A DNA stretch of 45,141 nucleotides from a virus: IMG/VR virus record IMGVR_UViG_3300034103_001111, positions 1-45,141 of that record; one strand, 5' to 3'. How positions within the stretch are numbered: position 1 is the stretch's first letter; every line of letters starts with the position of its first letter. A program made the translations under genes and the position numbers. Shown here one piece after another: positions 36,427 through 45,141 of this stretch. The notes beneath the pieces were generated by a model that worked only from the letters and a program-made list of their open reading frames with translations, did not search any database and had not been told where the DNA came from.

Positions 36427-39400
36427 CAAATGCTCCCAAGTTCAACAGCAACCGACACGACGCGGCGGCCCGGCTCGGGCTGCATGCCGTGCACGTCGGT
36501 TGCGGACAGTTCGGACGGAGCGCGGTATCGGCTGGCGCTGGACGCGTCGCGATCCTCGACAGCGCCAACCGCCCCGTCGTGATCCGCGCGCGAGTCGCCG
36601 AACGCGGCCAGCAGCGCGCGGTAGCTGGAATGGTCGCAGGCCGAGTGAGCGACGCGAGCAGAGCGACGAACGCCGCGCGGCGTGATGCTCTCGCGGATGT
36701 CGGCGCGGCCAAGCTCCGCGAGCGTGGTCCGCTGCGAAAGCGCCAGCTGCCGGCCAGCGCCGAGGTATAGCCACTGTGCCGAGCCTGCGCCGGTCGTCTC
36801 CACGCGCCATTGCGTGGCGGTCACAGCGGACGGCAGGATTGCGCACCAGCCGTCGGCGGCCTCGGTCATCGTGACGCGCGTCAGTTCGGTGGCGAAGGCG
36901 TCATTGCTGGCGACAAGATCCGCAGCCGTGAGCCCTTCGGTGCCGAGCAATGCCGCGACCTTAACCGGCCCAGATGCGGCCGCGGTGATGTTGGCCGATG
37001 CCGTCCACTTTGCGAGCCCGTCAGCCTTCGGCGACAGCAGCCGCCCGGGGCCGTGGACTGCGATGGCGTCAATCGTCCACCGATCGCCCGGCACCCATGA
37101 CGGGGCCGAACCGCCGGTGAAGGTCAGCGTCATTCCGTCGCCGATCGACAGCGGCCCAATGTCGGCCGCCGCGCTCCACGATCCATTATCGCGACGCCAG
37201 CGAACGCGAGCACCCTCGGCCGAGAACGTGATGCTGTCGCCGAGCCGCCACGGAATAGTTCCCTGCGACAGCGTCAGCGTGACGCCGGATTCATCGTATT
37301 CGGTGGGCGACGCAGGGTCAGCGATAACGTAGTCCGGCAATCCGCCAATCGACCCGCCGCGGACGGACCACGTCTGCGTGATAACCGCATCGCGCCCGCC
37401 GGCCGTCGCCACCGCCTCGCCCCGCGCCAGCTGAAGCGACAGCGTGTCGCCCACCTGATACGTGACCTGCGACACGCCGTCGGCGTTGATCGTGATCGTG
37501 ACGCGGTCGCCAACTTGCAGCTTGCTCGGGCAGGTTTGGATGGCAAATCCAAACTCTCGCGTTTCCCGGAGTCTTTCAATTCCGGTTTCGTCATACTCAC
37601 GCGCCACGCTGTGGTAATACGTATTGGTAAATGCGGGTAAATAAGGCCCGTCGGTGTTGACCCACCAATTCGGCGCCCCAGTGTCTTGCCAGCAATCGGT
37701 CCCGCCCAGATCGCTGGCGTCAGATTTTCCCGACGCTTGGTTGAACCCCTCGCAGAATCGACGCGCGATGATGTCCGGGGCCGCGCCTTCGATGTCGGCG
37801 TACACCCAAGCGTCCGGAAGGTCAGCAGTGACCGCGGCTTGAAACGCCGTCCACGCCGATTCCCAAAGCTCATATCTGCTGGCGTACGTGACCCATGACA
37901 TCGTGTTGTCAGTGGTCGTCGCGGCAAGCGTGTTGTTCCACGTTGGCGCGCTGGCGCCGCTGGTTCCGTTGGTCGTGGCCAGAAACACCACGTCGAACGA
38001 ATCGCTTGGGCGGCGAATCAGCGTGCCGAAGGTGTAGGGCGTTGAAGCTGTCCAGACCGGCGGCATCAGCGTGGCATCCAGCGACACCGACAGCGCGGAC
38101 AGAATGCGCGCGCGCATTGCGTCCACGATCGCCACAAGGAACGCATTCGACCGCGCGACGTTTGACGCCTCGGCGGTGTATTTGACGTTCTGCTGGCCGT
38201 CCTCGATCAACTCCCGACCCGGGTCGGAAATGTCGAACGGCTCCCAAGTCGCCAGCGTCGGCGAGGTTTCAACGGTTGCCCGCGTCCCCGAGCCGAATAC
38301 TGCCGCGTTGGTGGATTGGATCAGCGCCGATAGGTACGTTTCGACCTCGCGCCGGCGGATTTCGACTAGGCCGCTGCTCATGTCGGCGGTCCCGTCATCA
38401 AGGCCGACGCCGAGACAGGCCGGATTCGGCCCGCCTGCAATCGGCTGGTCCTCGCAGTTGCAATCATCTCTCGTGCGCTCCGTGTAGACGAACGTGACGG
38501 ACTTGGACGTGGCATCGCGACCGACGATCGGGCGCCACAGCAGCAGACAGTCGGGCGAGTCAGGCCCGGCCGGCTGCCAGTTGTACGTGATGGTCCCGCG
38601 CGCGCCGGTGGTGTCGGCCGGCAGCTCCTGCGGGATCAGCAACGAAGCGATCGGTCCGCCGGCGAACGTCTCGCCGGATCGGATTTCGCCGATAGCGCCT
38701 GAGATCGCGCCGCGCAGGCGCCACAGCTCGGCGCCGGTGCGGATCTCTACACACTCCACGGTCACCGTCTCGGTCGCCGCAGAGGTCACGGCAGACGCCA
38801 CTACGGCGGCCTCGCGGATGTAGCGCGAGCCCTGACGGACGCTGCTCTGGATGTGGCCATCGGTGCGAAGCGACACCGGAACGATGCCCATCTGACCCGG
38901 GCGTCGATCGTCTGCAACAACGCCGCCGATGGTGACCAGCGCGGAGCCCTGCCGGATGGCGTTGAGCAGCGCGTAGACGGTCGCGTGCGGTCCGTAGGTC
39001 TCGGTGGTCGCCCCCTGCGTCAGCGTCGCAGTGACGCCGCCGGACAAGCTCCACACGGGCACGCCTGCCGGGATCGTGCGCGGCAGCGCGGGCGTCAGGT
39101 TGTACGCGTACTGGCCGTCGGCGAACGTGCGATACAGCCGGCACAAGTGCGAGTCATCGCCGAATCGCAGGATGGGCGCCGAGGCCGGAATGGTTCCATC
39201 GTCCAGCAGATCGACCGCGCCGAAGTTGTACGCGGCGCCCACGCCGATAAGCCCGCTCCCCGCGCCGAGGTCCGTCGGAACGCTGAAGTCCGTGGCCGTC
39301 TCAGTCCAGCCATGCTCGATCGTCAGCGTGATTCCGTTCCCGGGCGTGCCGGCTTGAATCGCCCGCAGCGGCACGCCGAACACGTCAGCGCGAGCGAACT

Positions 39401-39710
39401 GCGCTTCGCTGCCGGCATCGCGCAGCGTCAGCGAGAACGCCTGCGGAGCGACCGACCCATCAAGCGACACGGCAAGCGAGCCGTTCCCGGCGCCGGTGAT
39501 GACGGGCTCCGTGTGCGGGCGCGTGGCGCCTGCGGAGTCCACCACCTCGACATCAATGACGGTATCGTCCGCGCCGGTGTAGCCGCCGGTGATGCTGACC
39601 TGTCCTGACCCGCTGCCCGTGCGCGCGCGAAGCTCCGTCACGTCCGACGCGGCCTGATTCGTCAGGGTGGCCGACGTGATGACGGAATCGCTCGGGCACA
39701 GATAGATCAC
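36426..39710 (-). CDS. Large tail protein (tip or central fibre)
   Basis: A 1094-residue protein, the largest in the window. It contains repeated beta domains and several Cys pairs (DDCNCEDQPIAGGPNPACLG near residue 440; CEGFNQ and CWQDTG near 650-680). Its length and position between the tape measure and the fibre genes suggest a tail-tip hub or central fibre. No single family is obvious; assignment rests on context. Confidence 0.7.
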   Translation of the reverse strand: MIYLCPSDSVITSATLTNQAASDVTELRARTGSGSGQVSITGGYTGADDTVIDVEVVDSAGATRPHTEPVITGAGNGSLAVSLDGSVAPQAFSLTLRDAGSEAQFARADVFGVPLRAIQAGTPGNGITLTIEHGWTETATDFSVPTDLGAGSGLIGVGAAYNFGAVDLLDDGTIPASAPILRFGDDSHLCRLYRTFADGQYAYNLTPALPRTIPAGVPVWSLSGGVTATLTQGATTETYGPHATVYALLNAIRQGSALVTIGGVVADDRRPGQMGIVPVSLRTDGHIQSSVRQGSRYIREAAVVASAVTSAATETVTVECVEIRTGAELWRLRGAISGAIGEIRSGETFAGGPIASLLIPQELPADTTGARGTITYNWQPAGPDSPDCLLLWRPIVGRDATSKSVTFVYTERTRDDCNCEDQPIAGGPNPACLGVGLDDGTADMSSGLVEIRRREVETYLSALIQSTNAAVFGSGTRATVETSPTLATWEPFDISDPGRELIEDGQQNVKYTAEASNVARSNAFLVAIVDAMRARILSALSVSLDATLMPPVWTASTPYTFGTLIRRPSDSFDVVFLATTNGTSGASAPTWNNTLAATTTDNTMSWVTYASRYELWESAWTAFQAAVTADLPDAWVYADIEGAAPDIIARRFCEGFNQASGKSDASDLGGTDCWQDTGAPNWWVNTDGPYLPAFTNTYYHSVAREYDETGIERLRETREFGFAIQTCPSKLQVGDRVTITINADGVSQVTYQVGDTLSLQLARGEAVATAGGRDAVITQTWSVRGGSIGGLPDYVIADPASPTEYDESGVTLTLSQGTIPWRLGDSITFSAEGARVRWRRDNGSWSAAADIGPLSIGDGMTLTFTGGSAPSWVPGDRWTIDAIAVHGPGRLLSPKADGLAKWTASANITAAASGPVKVAALLGTEGLTAADLVASNDAFATELTRVTMTEAADGWCAILPSAVTATQWRVETTGAGSAQWLYLGAGRQLALSQRTTLAELGRADIRESITPRGVRRSARVAHSACDHSSYRALLAAFGDSRADHDGAVGAVEDRDASSASRYRAPSELSATDVHGMQPEPGRRVVSVAVELGSI

Positions 39711-39713
39711 GGG

Positions 39714-42377
39714 TCAACCTCCGAGTGATTGGATGCGGCGAAGCTCCGGGCCGAGCAAGCGCGCGAGGTTCCGCAGCAGCTGCGAGTCTGGCACAGACGA
39801 CGCGCCGGAATCGCTTGGCGCGATGGTATCACGCTGCCCGCCAGTCCCCACGGGGCGCGTGTTCGCTCCGGTCGATCCGCCGGGCGCCGCAGCGGACGTA
39901 ATTGCGAGCGTGACGCGCAGTTCTTCCTCTTTCTCGCGCTTCAGCTCGCGCTGGCGGGCGATCAACTGCGCGAGCCGGTCAAGTTGCTCTTGCTCCGCCT
40001 GCCGGTATTTGGTGCGCAACTGTTCGGCGATGCCGAGTTCTTCCTTGCTCAGCGAAAGCTTCCGCTGCAATAGCTCGATTTGCTTTTCGACGCTGTCGGT
40101 CTGCGCGTCGATTTGCGCCTGAATCTGCTCTTGTATATCGGCGTTTTGCTGCGCCGATTGCTCGGCTTGCTGATTCAGCGCGTCGAAAATCGACTCAAGC
40201 GACGACGCCTGCTGCTCTGCTGCGTCGGCGGTGCGCTCGATTGCATCGGCCGCGCGCTCGGCGGACTTGGCGACCTTGTCGAAGCCGTCCTCGCCATCCT
40301 CGCCAGCGTCGGCGAACTTCTTGCCGGCCTGCTCAGCGGCGGCGGCGATCTCTTTGATTTGCTGTTCGGTGAGATTGCCTTCTGCTTTCAGGCGTTCAAA
40401 CTGGTCAAGCGCGCCTTCAAACTGGCCGGCGGCGTTCGCGTCGCGGAATGCTTGCGCAAGCCGCTTCGTGTCCTCGGCGGCATTCTCTGCGGCGGTGCCG
40501 AGACTTTTGATCGTCTCAACGCCGCGCGCTTCCAGATCATCAGTCGATGCGCCGACGTCGCCAATAGCTTCGGCAGCCTCGGTTCCGGCTTTCGCAGCGC
40601 CGCGCAATCCCGATTCTGCGCCGGTCAGCGCCTTCTCGAAACGCTCGATTCCGCGGCCGCTGTCATCGGTCTTCGCAGCAAGCTCCACCGCAGCGGCGGT
40701 GATCTTGTCGATTTCCTCGGCCGTGTCCGCGCCGCGCACCGCTCGCGCCAGCTCGCCGAATGCATCCGCCGTGCCGACCGCCGCTTCATCGGCGCGCGTC
40801 AAGCCTTTGGCCACGCCTTCGATTTCAGGCTTGGCGGCTTTGGCCTCGGCCGTCAAGTCTTCAATCGCGCCAACAAGCCGCGCCGCAGACTCGCCGGTCT
40901 TATCGAATCTCACGCGCGCGATGTCTTCAAAGGACTTCCGCAGCCCTTCGGCGGCGTCCGTGTTTTCCCCGAAGAATCCGCGGAACGCGATGTCCGCAGC
41001 GGTGAGCCGCTCAAGCACCGTGGCAAGCGCGGTTACAGTCGCGTTGAATGCGGTTGAAATCCCGGCCGCGCCGACTTCAATCGCCTGAAATGTCGTCGTG
41101 ATGGTTGACGCAATCAGCGACAGACTCTCGGCAATCGAGTCAATGTTTTCTGTCAGCGATTGCAGCTGCTCTTTTGCGCCCGCGACGGCTTCGTTGAAAT
41201 CGAGGTTCTTCACGAACTCGATTAGCCGCTCGCTGGCCTGCGTCGCAAAGTCCGCGACCGCTTGCCCGAGTAGCTTCCAATCCTCCGAAACCGCGAGTTC
41301 CGTCAGCCGCTTTCCGACCACCTCAAACGCATCCGCCAACGGCTCCAGAATCGGCGTGGCCAGCTGGTTGCGGAGGTTGGTCAGGATGTTGGTGATGCGA
41401 CCGAGGGCGGCTTGGTACGTGTCCGAAAGGAGCTTGGTCGCGTCCTCTGCGGCGGTGCCGGTGCCAGTGACTGCGTCGCGCAGCTGGTCAAATTGCGGCT
41501 TGGCCAGCGCCACGAGGCCCTGAATTGCCGGGCCTGCCTCCACGCCGAGCGCGAGAAATGCCGCCTTGCCCTTGTCGGTGGAGGTCCGCAACCGCTCGAT
41601 AATCTCCACGAGGTTGGTCGTGGTGATGCCGTAGCTGTCGCGCAACGCCTTGCTGAAGTTGCTGCCCTCATTGGCCAGCGCGGCGAACGTGGCGCGCAAT
41701 GCCGTTCCCGCGCGCTCGCCCTGAAGCCCGGTCTGAGCCAGCGCAGCGAGGATTTCCAGCGTCTGTTCAAGCGTGGTGCCGGCGGCCCGGGCCGAGGTCG
41801 CGGCGTAGCTCAGCGCCAGCCCGAGCGCGTTTACGTTGGTCGTGGAGGCGTTCGCCGCGGTCACTAGGCCGTTTGCCAGCGCGCCGGCCTGTTCAATCCC
41901 AAGCCCAAACTGCGTCAGCGTGTTGACCGTCTGATCGGTCGCGAACTGAAGATCGACCTGCCCAGCGGTGGCCAGATTGATGACCGGCACGAGCGCGGCA
42001 AGCGCCTGCTGCGAGTTCAGACCGGCGCGGCCCAATCCGCCGAGTGCGTCCAGCACTTCGGTTTTTGTGAAAAGCCCGAGCGATTCGGAGACGCGCCGCG
42101 CTTCGGCGTCCAACTTTGCCAATTCTTCCGGCGTGGCGCCAAGGGCGGCCTGCAATCCGGCGAGCTGAAACTCAGCGTCCGCCGCGCCCTTGATGATTCC
42201 CTGAAACGCCTGTCCGGCGCTGGTGAGCAGGCCGATACCTTGCGCGGCCAGCTGAGCCGCAGCGTTCAATTTGACGAACGATGCACCGATGCCGGTAACG
42301 GACTTGCCGATTTCTTCAAGTCCTTTGGACACGTTGTCGATTAGGGAAAGCTTGACTTCCTCGTTGCGCGTTGCCAC
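39714..42377 (-). CDS. Tape measure protein
   Basis: An 887-residue protein with the TP901-type N-terminal core (GIGLLTSAGQAFQGIIKGAADAEF...LNSQQALAALVPVINLATAGQVDL...LSYAATSARAAGTTLEQTLEILAALAQTG). Long Ala-rich helices follow, and a coiled coil near 770-850 (QIQAQIDAQTDSVEKQIELL...). Tape measures set tail length; at about 0.15 nm per residue this would give a tail near 130 nm. The gene follows GpZ-like by 1 base. Confidence 0.92.
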   Translation of the reverse strand: MATRNEEVKLSLIDNVSKGLEEIGKSVTGIGASFVKLNAAAQLAAQGIGLLTSAGQAFQGIIKGAADAEFQLAGLQAALGATPEELAKLDAEARRVSESLGLFTKTEVLDALGGLGRAGLNSQQALAALVPVINLATAGQVDLQFATDQTVNTLTQFGLGIEQAGALANGLVTAANASTTNVNALGLALSYAATSARAAGTTLEQTLEILAALAQTGLQGERAGTALRATFAALANEGSNFSKALRDSYGITTTNLVEIIERLRTSTDKGKAAFLALGVEAGPAIQGLVALAKPQFDQLRDAVTGTGTAAEDATKLLSDTYQAALGRITNILTNLRNQLATPILEPLADAFEVVGKRLTELAVSEDWKLLGQAVADFATQASERLIEFVKNLDFNEAVAGAKEQLQSLTENIDSIAESLSLIASTITTTFQAIEVGAAGISTAFNATVTALATVLERLTAADIAFRGFFGENTDAAEGLRKSFEDIARVRFDKTGESAARLVGAIEDLTAEAKAAKPEIEGVAKGLTRADEAAVGTADAFGELARAVRGADTAEEIDKITAAAVELAAKTDDSGRGIERFEKALTGAESGLRGAAKAGTEAAEAIGDVGASTDDLEARGVETIKSLGTAAENAAEDTKRLAQAFRDANAAGQFEGALDQFERLKAEGNLTEQQIKEIAAAAEQAGKKFADAGEDGEDGFDKVAKSAERAADAIERTADAAEQQASSLESIFDALNQQAEQSAQQNADIQEQIQAQIDAQTDSVEKQIELLQRKLSLSKEELGIAEQLRTKYRQAEQEQLDRLAQLIARQRELKREKEEELRVTLAITSAAAPGGSTGANTRPVGTGGQRDTIAPSDSGASSVPDSQLLRNLARLLGPELRRIQSLGG

Positions 42378-42378
42378 G

Positions 42379-42921
42379 TCAGCCTCCCAGCCTCAACAAT
42401 CGCTTCGCGACCGCTTTGGATGCGCGAACCAATACCACATTTACCACCGATTCCAATACGCCGCGCTTCTCAAACATCATTTCGCGAGCGGTTGCGCCGC
42501 CGATGCTTCGCAGTGGGAATCGCTTGTCTTCCACTCGCGCGACCAATCGACCCTTGATCTTCTGCGACCCTCTGAAGGATCGCGGCACAATCACTGGCGA
42601 TCCGGATTTCAGCAGCTGGACGCGCACGCCTTTTGCCGTGACGCGCGTGCCGGTGAAGTCACTGGCAGGGATCTTCGTCTTTTCGTTCTTCGCGCCGATC
42701 GTGATGGCAAATTCATTCGGCACCGTCTGCGCCTTGATGCGCTGGTTGATCGGTCCGACCTTGACGTTGTACGTCTTCCGGATCTCGCGGTTGGTCTCGG
42801 GCTTTGCCGATCGCAACATGTCGATCGTGGCGCGCTGCAATTCCTTGCGGCCGCGCTCGCCCTGCAGCACAAGCTCTCGGGTCAGCTTTTGCAACCCGCG
42901 GAGGTCAGCCCTTATTGGCAT
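42379..42921 (-). CDS. Minor tail protein Z-like
   Basis: A 180-residue basic protein (MPIRADLRGLQKLTRELVLQ). The motif order 'LQRATIDMLRSAKPETNREIRKTYNVKVGPINQRIKAQ' and 'FAITIGAKNEKTKIPASDF...VTAKGVRVQLLKSG' matches the prophage minor tail Z family, which helps complete the tail. ATG 42921 is chosen because the longer frame shadows the upstream gene. It lies directly before the tape measure gene. Confidence 0.82.
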   Translation of the reverse strand: MPIRADLRGLQKLTRELVLQGERGRKELQRATIDMLRSAKPETNREIRKTYNVKVGPINQRIKAQTVPNEFAITIGAKNEKTKIPASDFTGTRVTAKGVRVQLLKSGSPVIVPRSFRGSQKIKGRLVARVEDKRFPLRSIGGATAREMMFEKRGVLESVVNVVLVRASKAVAKRLLRLGG

Positions 42922-43174
42922 CGGTCGCCACCCGCGGCCACGCCAGCGCCAGCGTGTCCGCCAAGTCCTCGCCCATGCCGCACTCGGCCGCCCACTCGCT
43001 CGCCAGCGCTGCGACCTCGCCGATTTCCAGCCGCAGGACGGCATCGGTAGACGTGCCCATGCGGCACGCCAGCGCGGGCGCGATCTGCCCGAGCAACCGA
43101 TAGGGCGCACCGGCCGCCGCTGCCGCAGGATCGCGGCACACGGCGGTTACGGCGATGGCGTCGCAGAGGCGCAC
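42905..43174 (-). CDS. Tail assembly chaperone-like protein
   Basis: An 89-residue acidic protein beginning at GTG (MRLCDAIAVTAVCRDPAAAA) between the tail tube and tape measure genes, where tail assembly chaperones (lambda G/GT) sit. It is mostly helical with one internal hydrophobic patch. No slippery frameshift site is obvious, so the G/T-type fusion cannot be confirmed. It overlaps the Z-like gene by 17 bases. Confidence 0.6.
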   Translation of the reverse strand: MRLCDAIAVTAVCRDPAAAAAGAPYRLLGQIAPALACRMGTSTDAVLRLEIGEVAALASEWAAECGMGEDLADTLALAWPRVATDANKG

Positions 43175-43177
43175 GGC

Positions 43178-44176
43178 TTACACCGGGCGGCCGTTGACGT
43201 ACAGCGCAGCGGTGTTGCTGTCGAGCTTGTTGATCCCGACCGTCAGCTCAACCGCGGCGACTTCGTCGGCGGTGATGAAGGGAAGCTCCCCGTTCGGCGC
43301 CAAGGTCGCGTCGGGGATCAGGATGTCTTCCTGCGAGCCGATCGGGTTGTTGCTGACGAAGTGCAGGCGACCGCGGACAGCCGACGCGGCGCCGGTGGCG
43401 ACCTGAGCCCAAGTCGTGGCGGCCGGCGTGTAATCGACGGCGAGGTTCAACGAAAAATCGCCCGAGGTCACGGCGGCGAGCGCGTTGGCGTAGGCCGTCG
43501 CAATCTTGCCGGTGGTCGGGATCGACACGAGGCCGAGCGTCGCGTCCAGCAGGTAGTCCGTGCCGGCGGTCAGCGAGTTGATCGTGCCCACATCCTTGAA
43601 CGTCGCGGTGCCGTCGGTGAACGTCGTGCCGTCCGTGGTGAACGTCGGCGGCGACGCGGCCGAAGTGCCGGCGACAGTGCAGATGTACAGATGGTTGTTC
43701 GGCGTCGCGGGGACGTAAATCTGACCGACCGTGTACGCGGTGCTGTTCGCGCGAGCTGTTGCGCTGACGGTGACCGTCACAGACGACACGTTGCGCACGC
43801 CGACAAGGGTCGTCCCGAGCTGGTACGCGCGATCGCTTCGCACCTTGGTGATAGCCTCACCGGTCACCGGCGAGGATGCCTGCGTCACGGTGGACGCATC
43901 GGCGCCGAGGAAGATCGCAAGGTTGTCGGCCGACAGGTTGTCCAGCGTAATCGTGCCGGTGCGGGTCAACCGCAACAGCGTGTCGAGGTCGCGTTCTGCG
44001 AGTCCCGATTCGCTGGATTCGTGAGTGATGTTTTCCGACTCCACCGACACCGTGAAGCCCGGCGCGTTGCCGAGCCGGCGGAACCCTTCGTAGGTGCCGT
44101 CGTCTCTGCGCCGGTTGAACAGCAGCGAGCCGCGGCCAACCTTGTAGGTGTTGGTGACCGTGTTCAGGGTTGCCAT
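43178..44176 (-). CDS. Major tail tube protein
   Basis: A 332-residue protein. A beta-rich core (YKVGRGSLLFNRRRDDGTYEGFRRLGNAPGFTVSVESENITHES) with a characteristic 'SGLAERDLDTLLRLTRTGTITLDNLSADNLAIFLG' and a C-terminal 'NPIGSQEDILIPDATLAPNGELPFI' are typical of siphovirus tail tube proteins. It stacks in rings to form the tail. The gene ends four bases before the assembly-chaperone-like gene. Confidence 0.87.
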   Translation of the reverse strand: MATLNTVTNTYKVGRGSLLFNRRRDDGTYEGFRRLGNAPGFTVSVESENITHESSESGLAERDLDTLLRLTRTGTITLDNLSADNLAIFLGADASTVTQASSPVTGEAITKVRSDRAYQLGTTLVGVRNVSSVTVTVSATARANSTAYTVGQIYVPATPNNHLYICTVAGTSAASPPTFTTDGTTFTDGTATFKDVGTINSLTAGTDYLLDATLGLVSIPTTGKIATAYANALAAVTSGDFSLNLAVDYTPAATTWAQVATGAASAVRGRLHFVSNNPIGSQEDILIPDATLAPNGELPFITADEVAAVELTVGINKLDSNTAALYVNGRPV

Positions 44177-44189
44177 ATCGCGTACTCCG

Positions 44190-44669
44190 TCAAGTCTTTG
44201 CCCACGCCTGCGGGCTTGTGAGTCGAACAGTCGTCACGGCCATTTCGGCGTCTGCGCCGTCCGGTCGTGGCGTGAAGTCAGTGGAAACGATCTGAATCGG
44301 GAAGCCTGCGGATCCGACGCGGACCACATCGGCCAGCATCAACGCGCGCTCTACGTCGTCCAGCAAGTCCATGAGTCGATCGCCCGGCAGGTCATCGGCC
44401 AGCCCGAAGGCGCAGGCCGTGATGTCGAACGACCAGTCGGCCATGAATCGCGAGGTTGCGCCTGTGGCGAACGCCTGCGACTCGCCGCGGATCTCGGCGC
44501 GGTAGTCCTTTCGCGTCGGGCTGACAATGATCTGGTCCCGTCGCTCTTGCCGATCGTCCAGCGTCCCGCCAACCTGCACATAAGCGCCGGCCTCGGTGTA
44601 GTAGCCGCCGGTGCCGTTGATCCCGCGCAGGATGTCCGCCAGCGCGGTCACGAGGTCGCGGCTACGCAC
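44190..44669 (-). CDS. Tail terminator-like protein (complete right copy)
   Basis: A 159-residue protein from GTG 44669 (MRSRDLVTALADILRGINGT). A helix, a beta hairpin (GAYVQVGGTLDDRQERRDQII) and a C-terminal beta region (VVRVGSAGFPIQIVSTDFTPRPDGADAEMAVTTVRL) fit tail terminators that cap the tail tube and join it to the head. It precedes the tube gene and follows the FII-like gene. The left contig end carries a truncated second allele. Confidence 0.75.
   Translation of the reverse strand: MRSRDLVTALADILRGINGTGGYYTEAGAYVQVGGTLDDRQERRDQIIVSPTRKDYRAEIRGESQAFATGATSRFMADWSFDITACAFGLADDLPGDRLMDLLDDVERALMLADVVRVGSAGFPIQIVSTDFTPRPDGADAEMAVTTVRLTSPQAWAKT
44456..44582. repeat. Right copy of the exact 127-bp repeat
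   Basis: Identical to bases 1-127. Here the repeat lies inside the tail-terminator-like gene and is followed by 559 bases homologous to, but diverged from, 128-695. Confidence 0.85.
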
Positions 44670-44979
44670 GGGACACCACCATCACCGCTGCCGATTCGTC
44701 GCGCTCGCTGACGCGATCGACGCGCCATCGCTGTTCGCCGATCGTGAACACCGCGCCCGGCCGAGGTGTGCCGATCTCTGCCAGCTGAGCCCGGATGGTC
44801 ACTTGATCCGTAACCACCCGGTCTTCCAGCAGCTGAGCGCCTTGATCGATCAGCACCGTGCACGGCACCTCATCCGCCGCCGGGCCAGCGCGATACGTCG
44901 CCGCATCGCCCATGCCGGCGTCAGCGAACGCGCTGTGTAGCTGCGCGTCCATCTCGGCGAGGAAAGCCGCCTGCGTCAT
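44662..44979 (-). CDS. Head-tail joining protein, lambda FII-like (right allele)
   Basis: A 105-residue allele of the protein at 207-533. The first 45 residues are nearly identical; the loop after VDQ/IDQGAQLL is different and three residues shorter. Synonymous and replacement changes are both frequent, so this is a natural variant, not sequencing error. It overlaps the tail-terminator-like start by eight bases. Confidence 0.72.
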   Translation of the reverse strand: MTQAAFLAEMDAQLHSAFADAGMGDAATYRAGPAADEVPCTVLIDQGAQLLEDRVVTDQVTIRAQLAEIGTPRPGAVFTIGEQRWRVDRVSERDESAAVMVVSRA

Positions 44980-44982
44980 GGC

Positions 44983-45141
44983 TTAGGCCGTCAGCGTCGC
45001 GTTACGCGGAGAAATGTAGACCGTGCAAGTGGTCTGCCCATCAGATCCCGCGACGTGTGCGGTAGCTGCGCCGGTGAGGTCGCCGCTGGCCGGCGTGGCT
45101 GCTGAGTCATCAAATGCACCAAGCCCGCCGTTTGCCGACAC
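44983..45141 (-). CDS. DUF2190-type capsid protein, C-terminal part (right allele, cut by contig end)
   Basis: The last 52 codons of a second allele of the protein at 537-920, open to the end of the contig. Recognisable stretches are the C-terminal NATLTA and ATPASGDLTGAA. It confirms that the contig ends run into the genes present at the start. Confidence 0.75.
   Translation of the reverse strand: MSANGGLGAFDDSAATPASGDLTGAATAHVAGSDGQTTCTVYISPRNATLTA

Noticed and set aside
42905-43174. Programmed frameshift of the lambda G/GT type
   Set aside because: I see no XXXYYYZ slippery sequence near the end of this gene, and the next gene has its own start and a different family.
1-45141. Contig ends as direct terminal repeats of the virion
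   Set aside because: The copies are identical for only 127 bases and then diverge, and the terminase is of the cos-cutting type. A variant-bubble closure explains the pattern better.

Overview
This window looks like a nearly complete, GC-rich genome of a tailed, siphovirus-type phage of a Gram-negative (probably proteobacterial) host. It carries a lambda-type terminase pair, portal, gpW-like joiner, capsid, tape measure and tail genes, a GH19 endolysin with spanin-like partners, and a lambda-like O/P replication pair. I see no integrase and no CI-like repressor. The first 127 bases are identical to 44456-44582, after which the two copies diverge. The contig is therefore best read as a circular genome of about 44.5 kb assembled across two population variants of the head-tail junction genes.

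Layout. (1) 1-9,126, minus strand: head-tail joining genes, DUF2190-type protein, a fused prohead protease-major capsid protein, portal, gpW, a small plus-strand gene, an initiator-like tRNA, a Mor-like regulator, terminase large and small subunits, and an HNH endonuclease. A likely cos region lies at 8,186-8,328. (2) 9,242-14,308: lysis and accessory genes (spanins, collagen-like protein, GH19 endolysin, thymidylate synthase, Lar-like antirestriction protein, holin candidates). (3) 14,363-20,543: VRR-NUC nuclease, RdgC, P-like and O-like replication proteins with iterons inside the O-like gene, an AlpA-like regulator and two unknown genes. Three copies of a hairpin plus pentamer-repeat module lie in the gaps here. 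(4) 21,070-22,442: small unknown genes ending at an intrinsic terminator. (5) 22,574-30,996, plus strand: RecE-like exonuclease, SSB, a SNF2 helicase-DNA methyltransferase fusion, paralogous HTH proteins and a possible late regulator. (6) 31,373-32,930: an integron-type gene-cassette array (four full attC-like sites, a left half-site and degenerate right-hand boxes) with five tiny genes and no integron integrase. (7) 32,937-45,141, minus strand: tail fibre and tip proteins, tape measure, tail assembly, tail tube and head-tail joining genes, which rejoin the left end on circularisation.

How it fits together. A divergent regulatory region at 22,443-22,573 separates the leftward and rightward programmes. 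Related 15-bp sequences occur at five transcription-start regions and suggest one regulatory network. RecE-like exonuclease, SSB, RdgC and the O/P pair form a replication-recombination module. Methyltransferase and Lar-like protein would counter restriction. The most unusual parts are the integron cassette array inside a phage and the three-copy covarying hairpin/pentamer module; both deserve a dedicated search.
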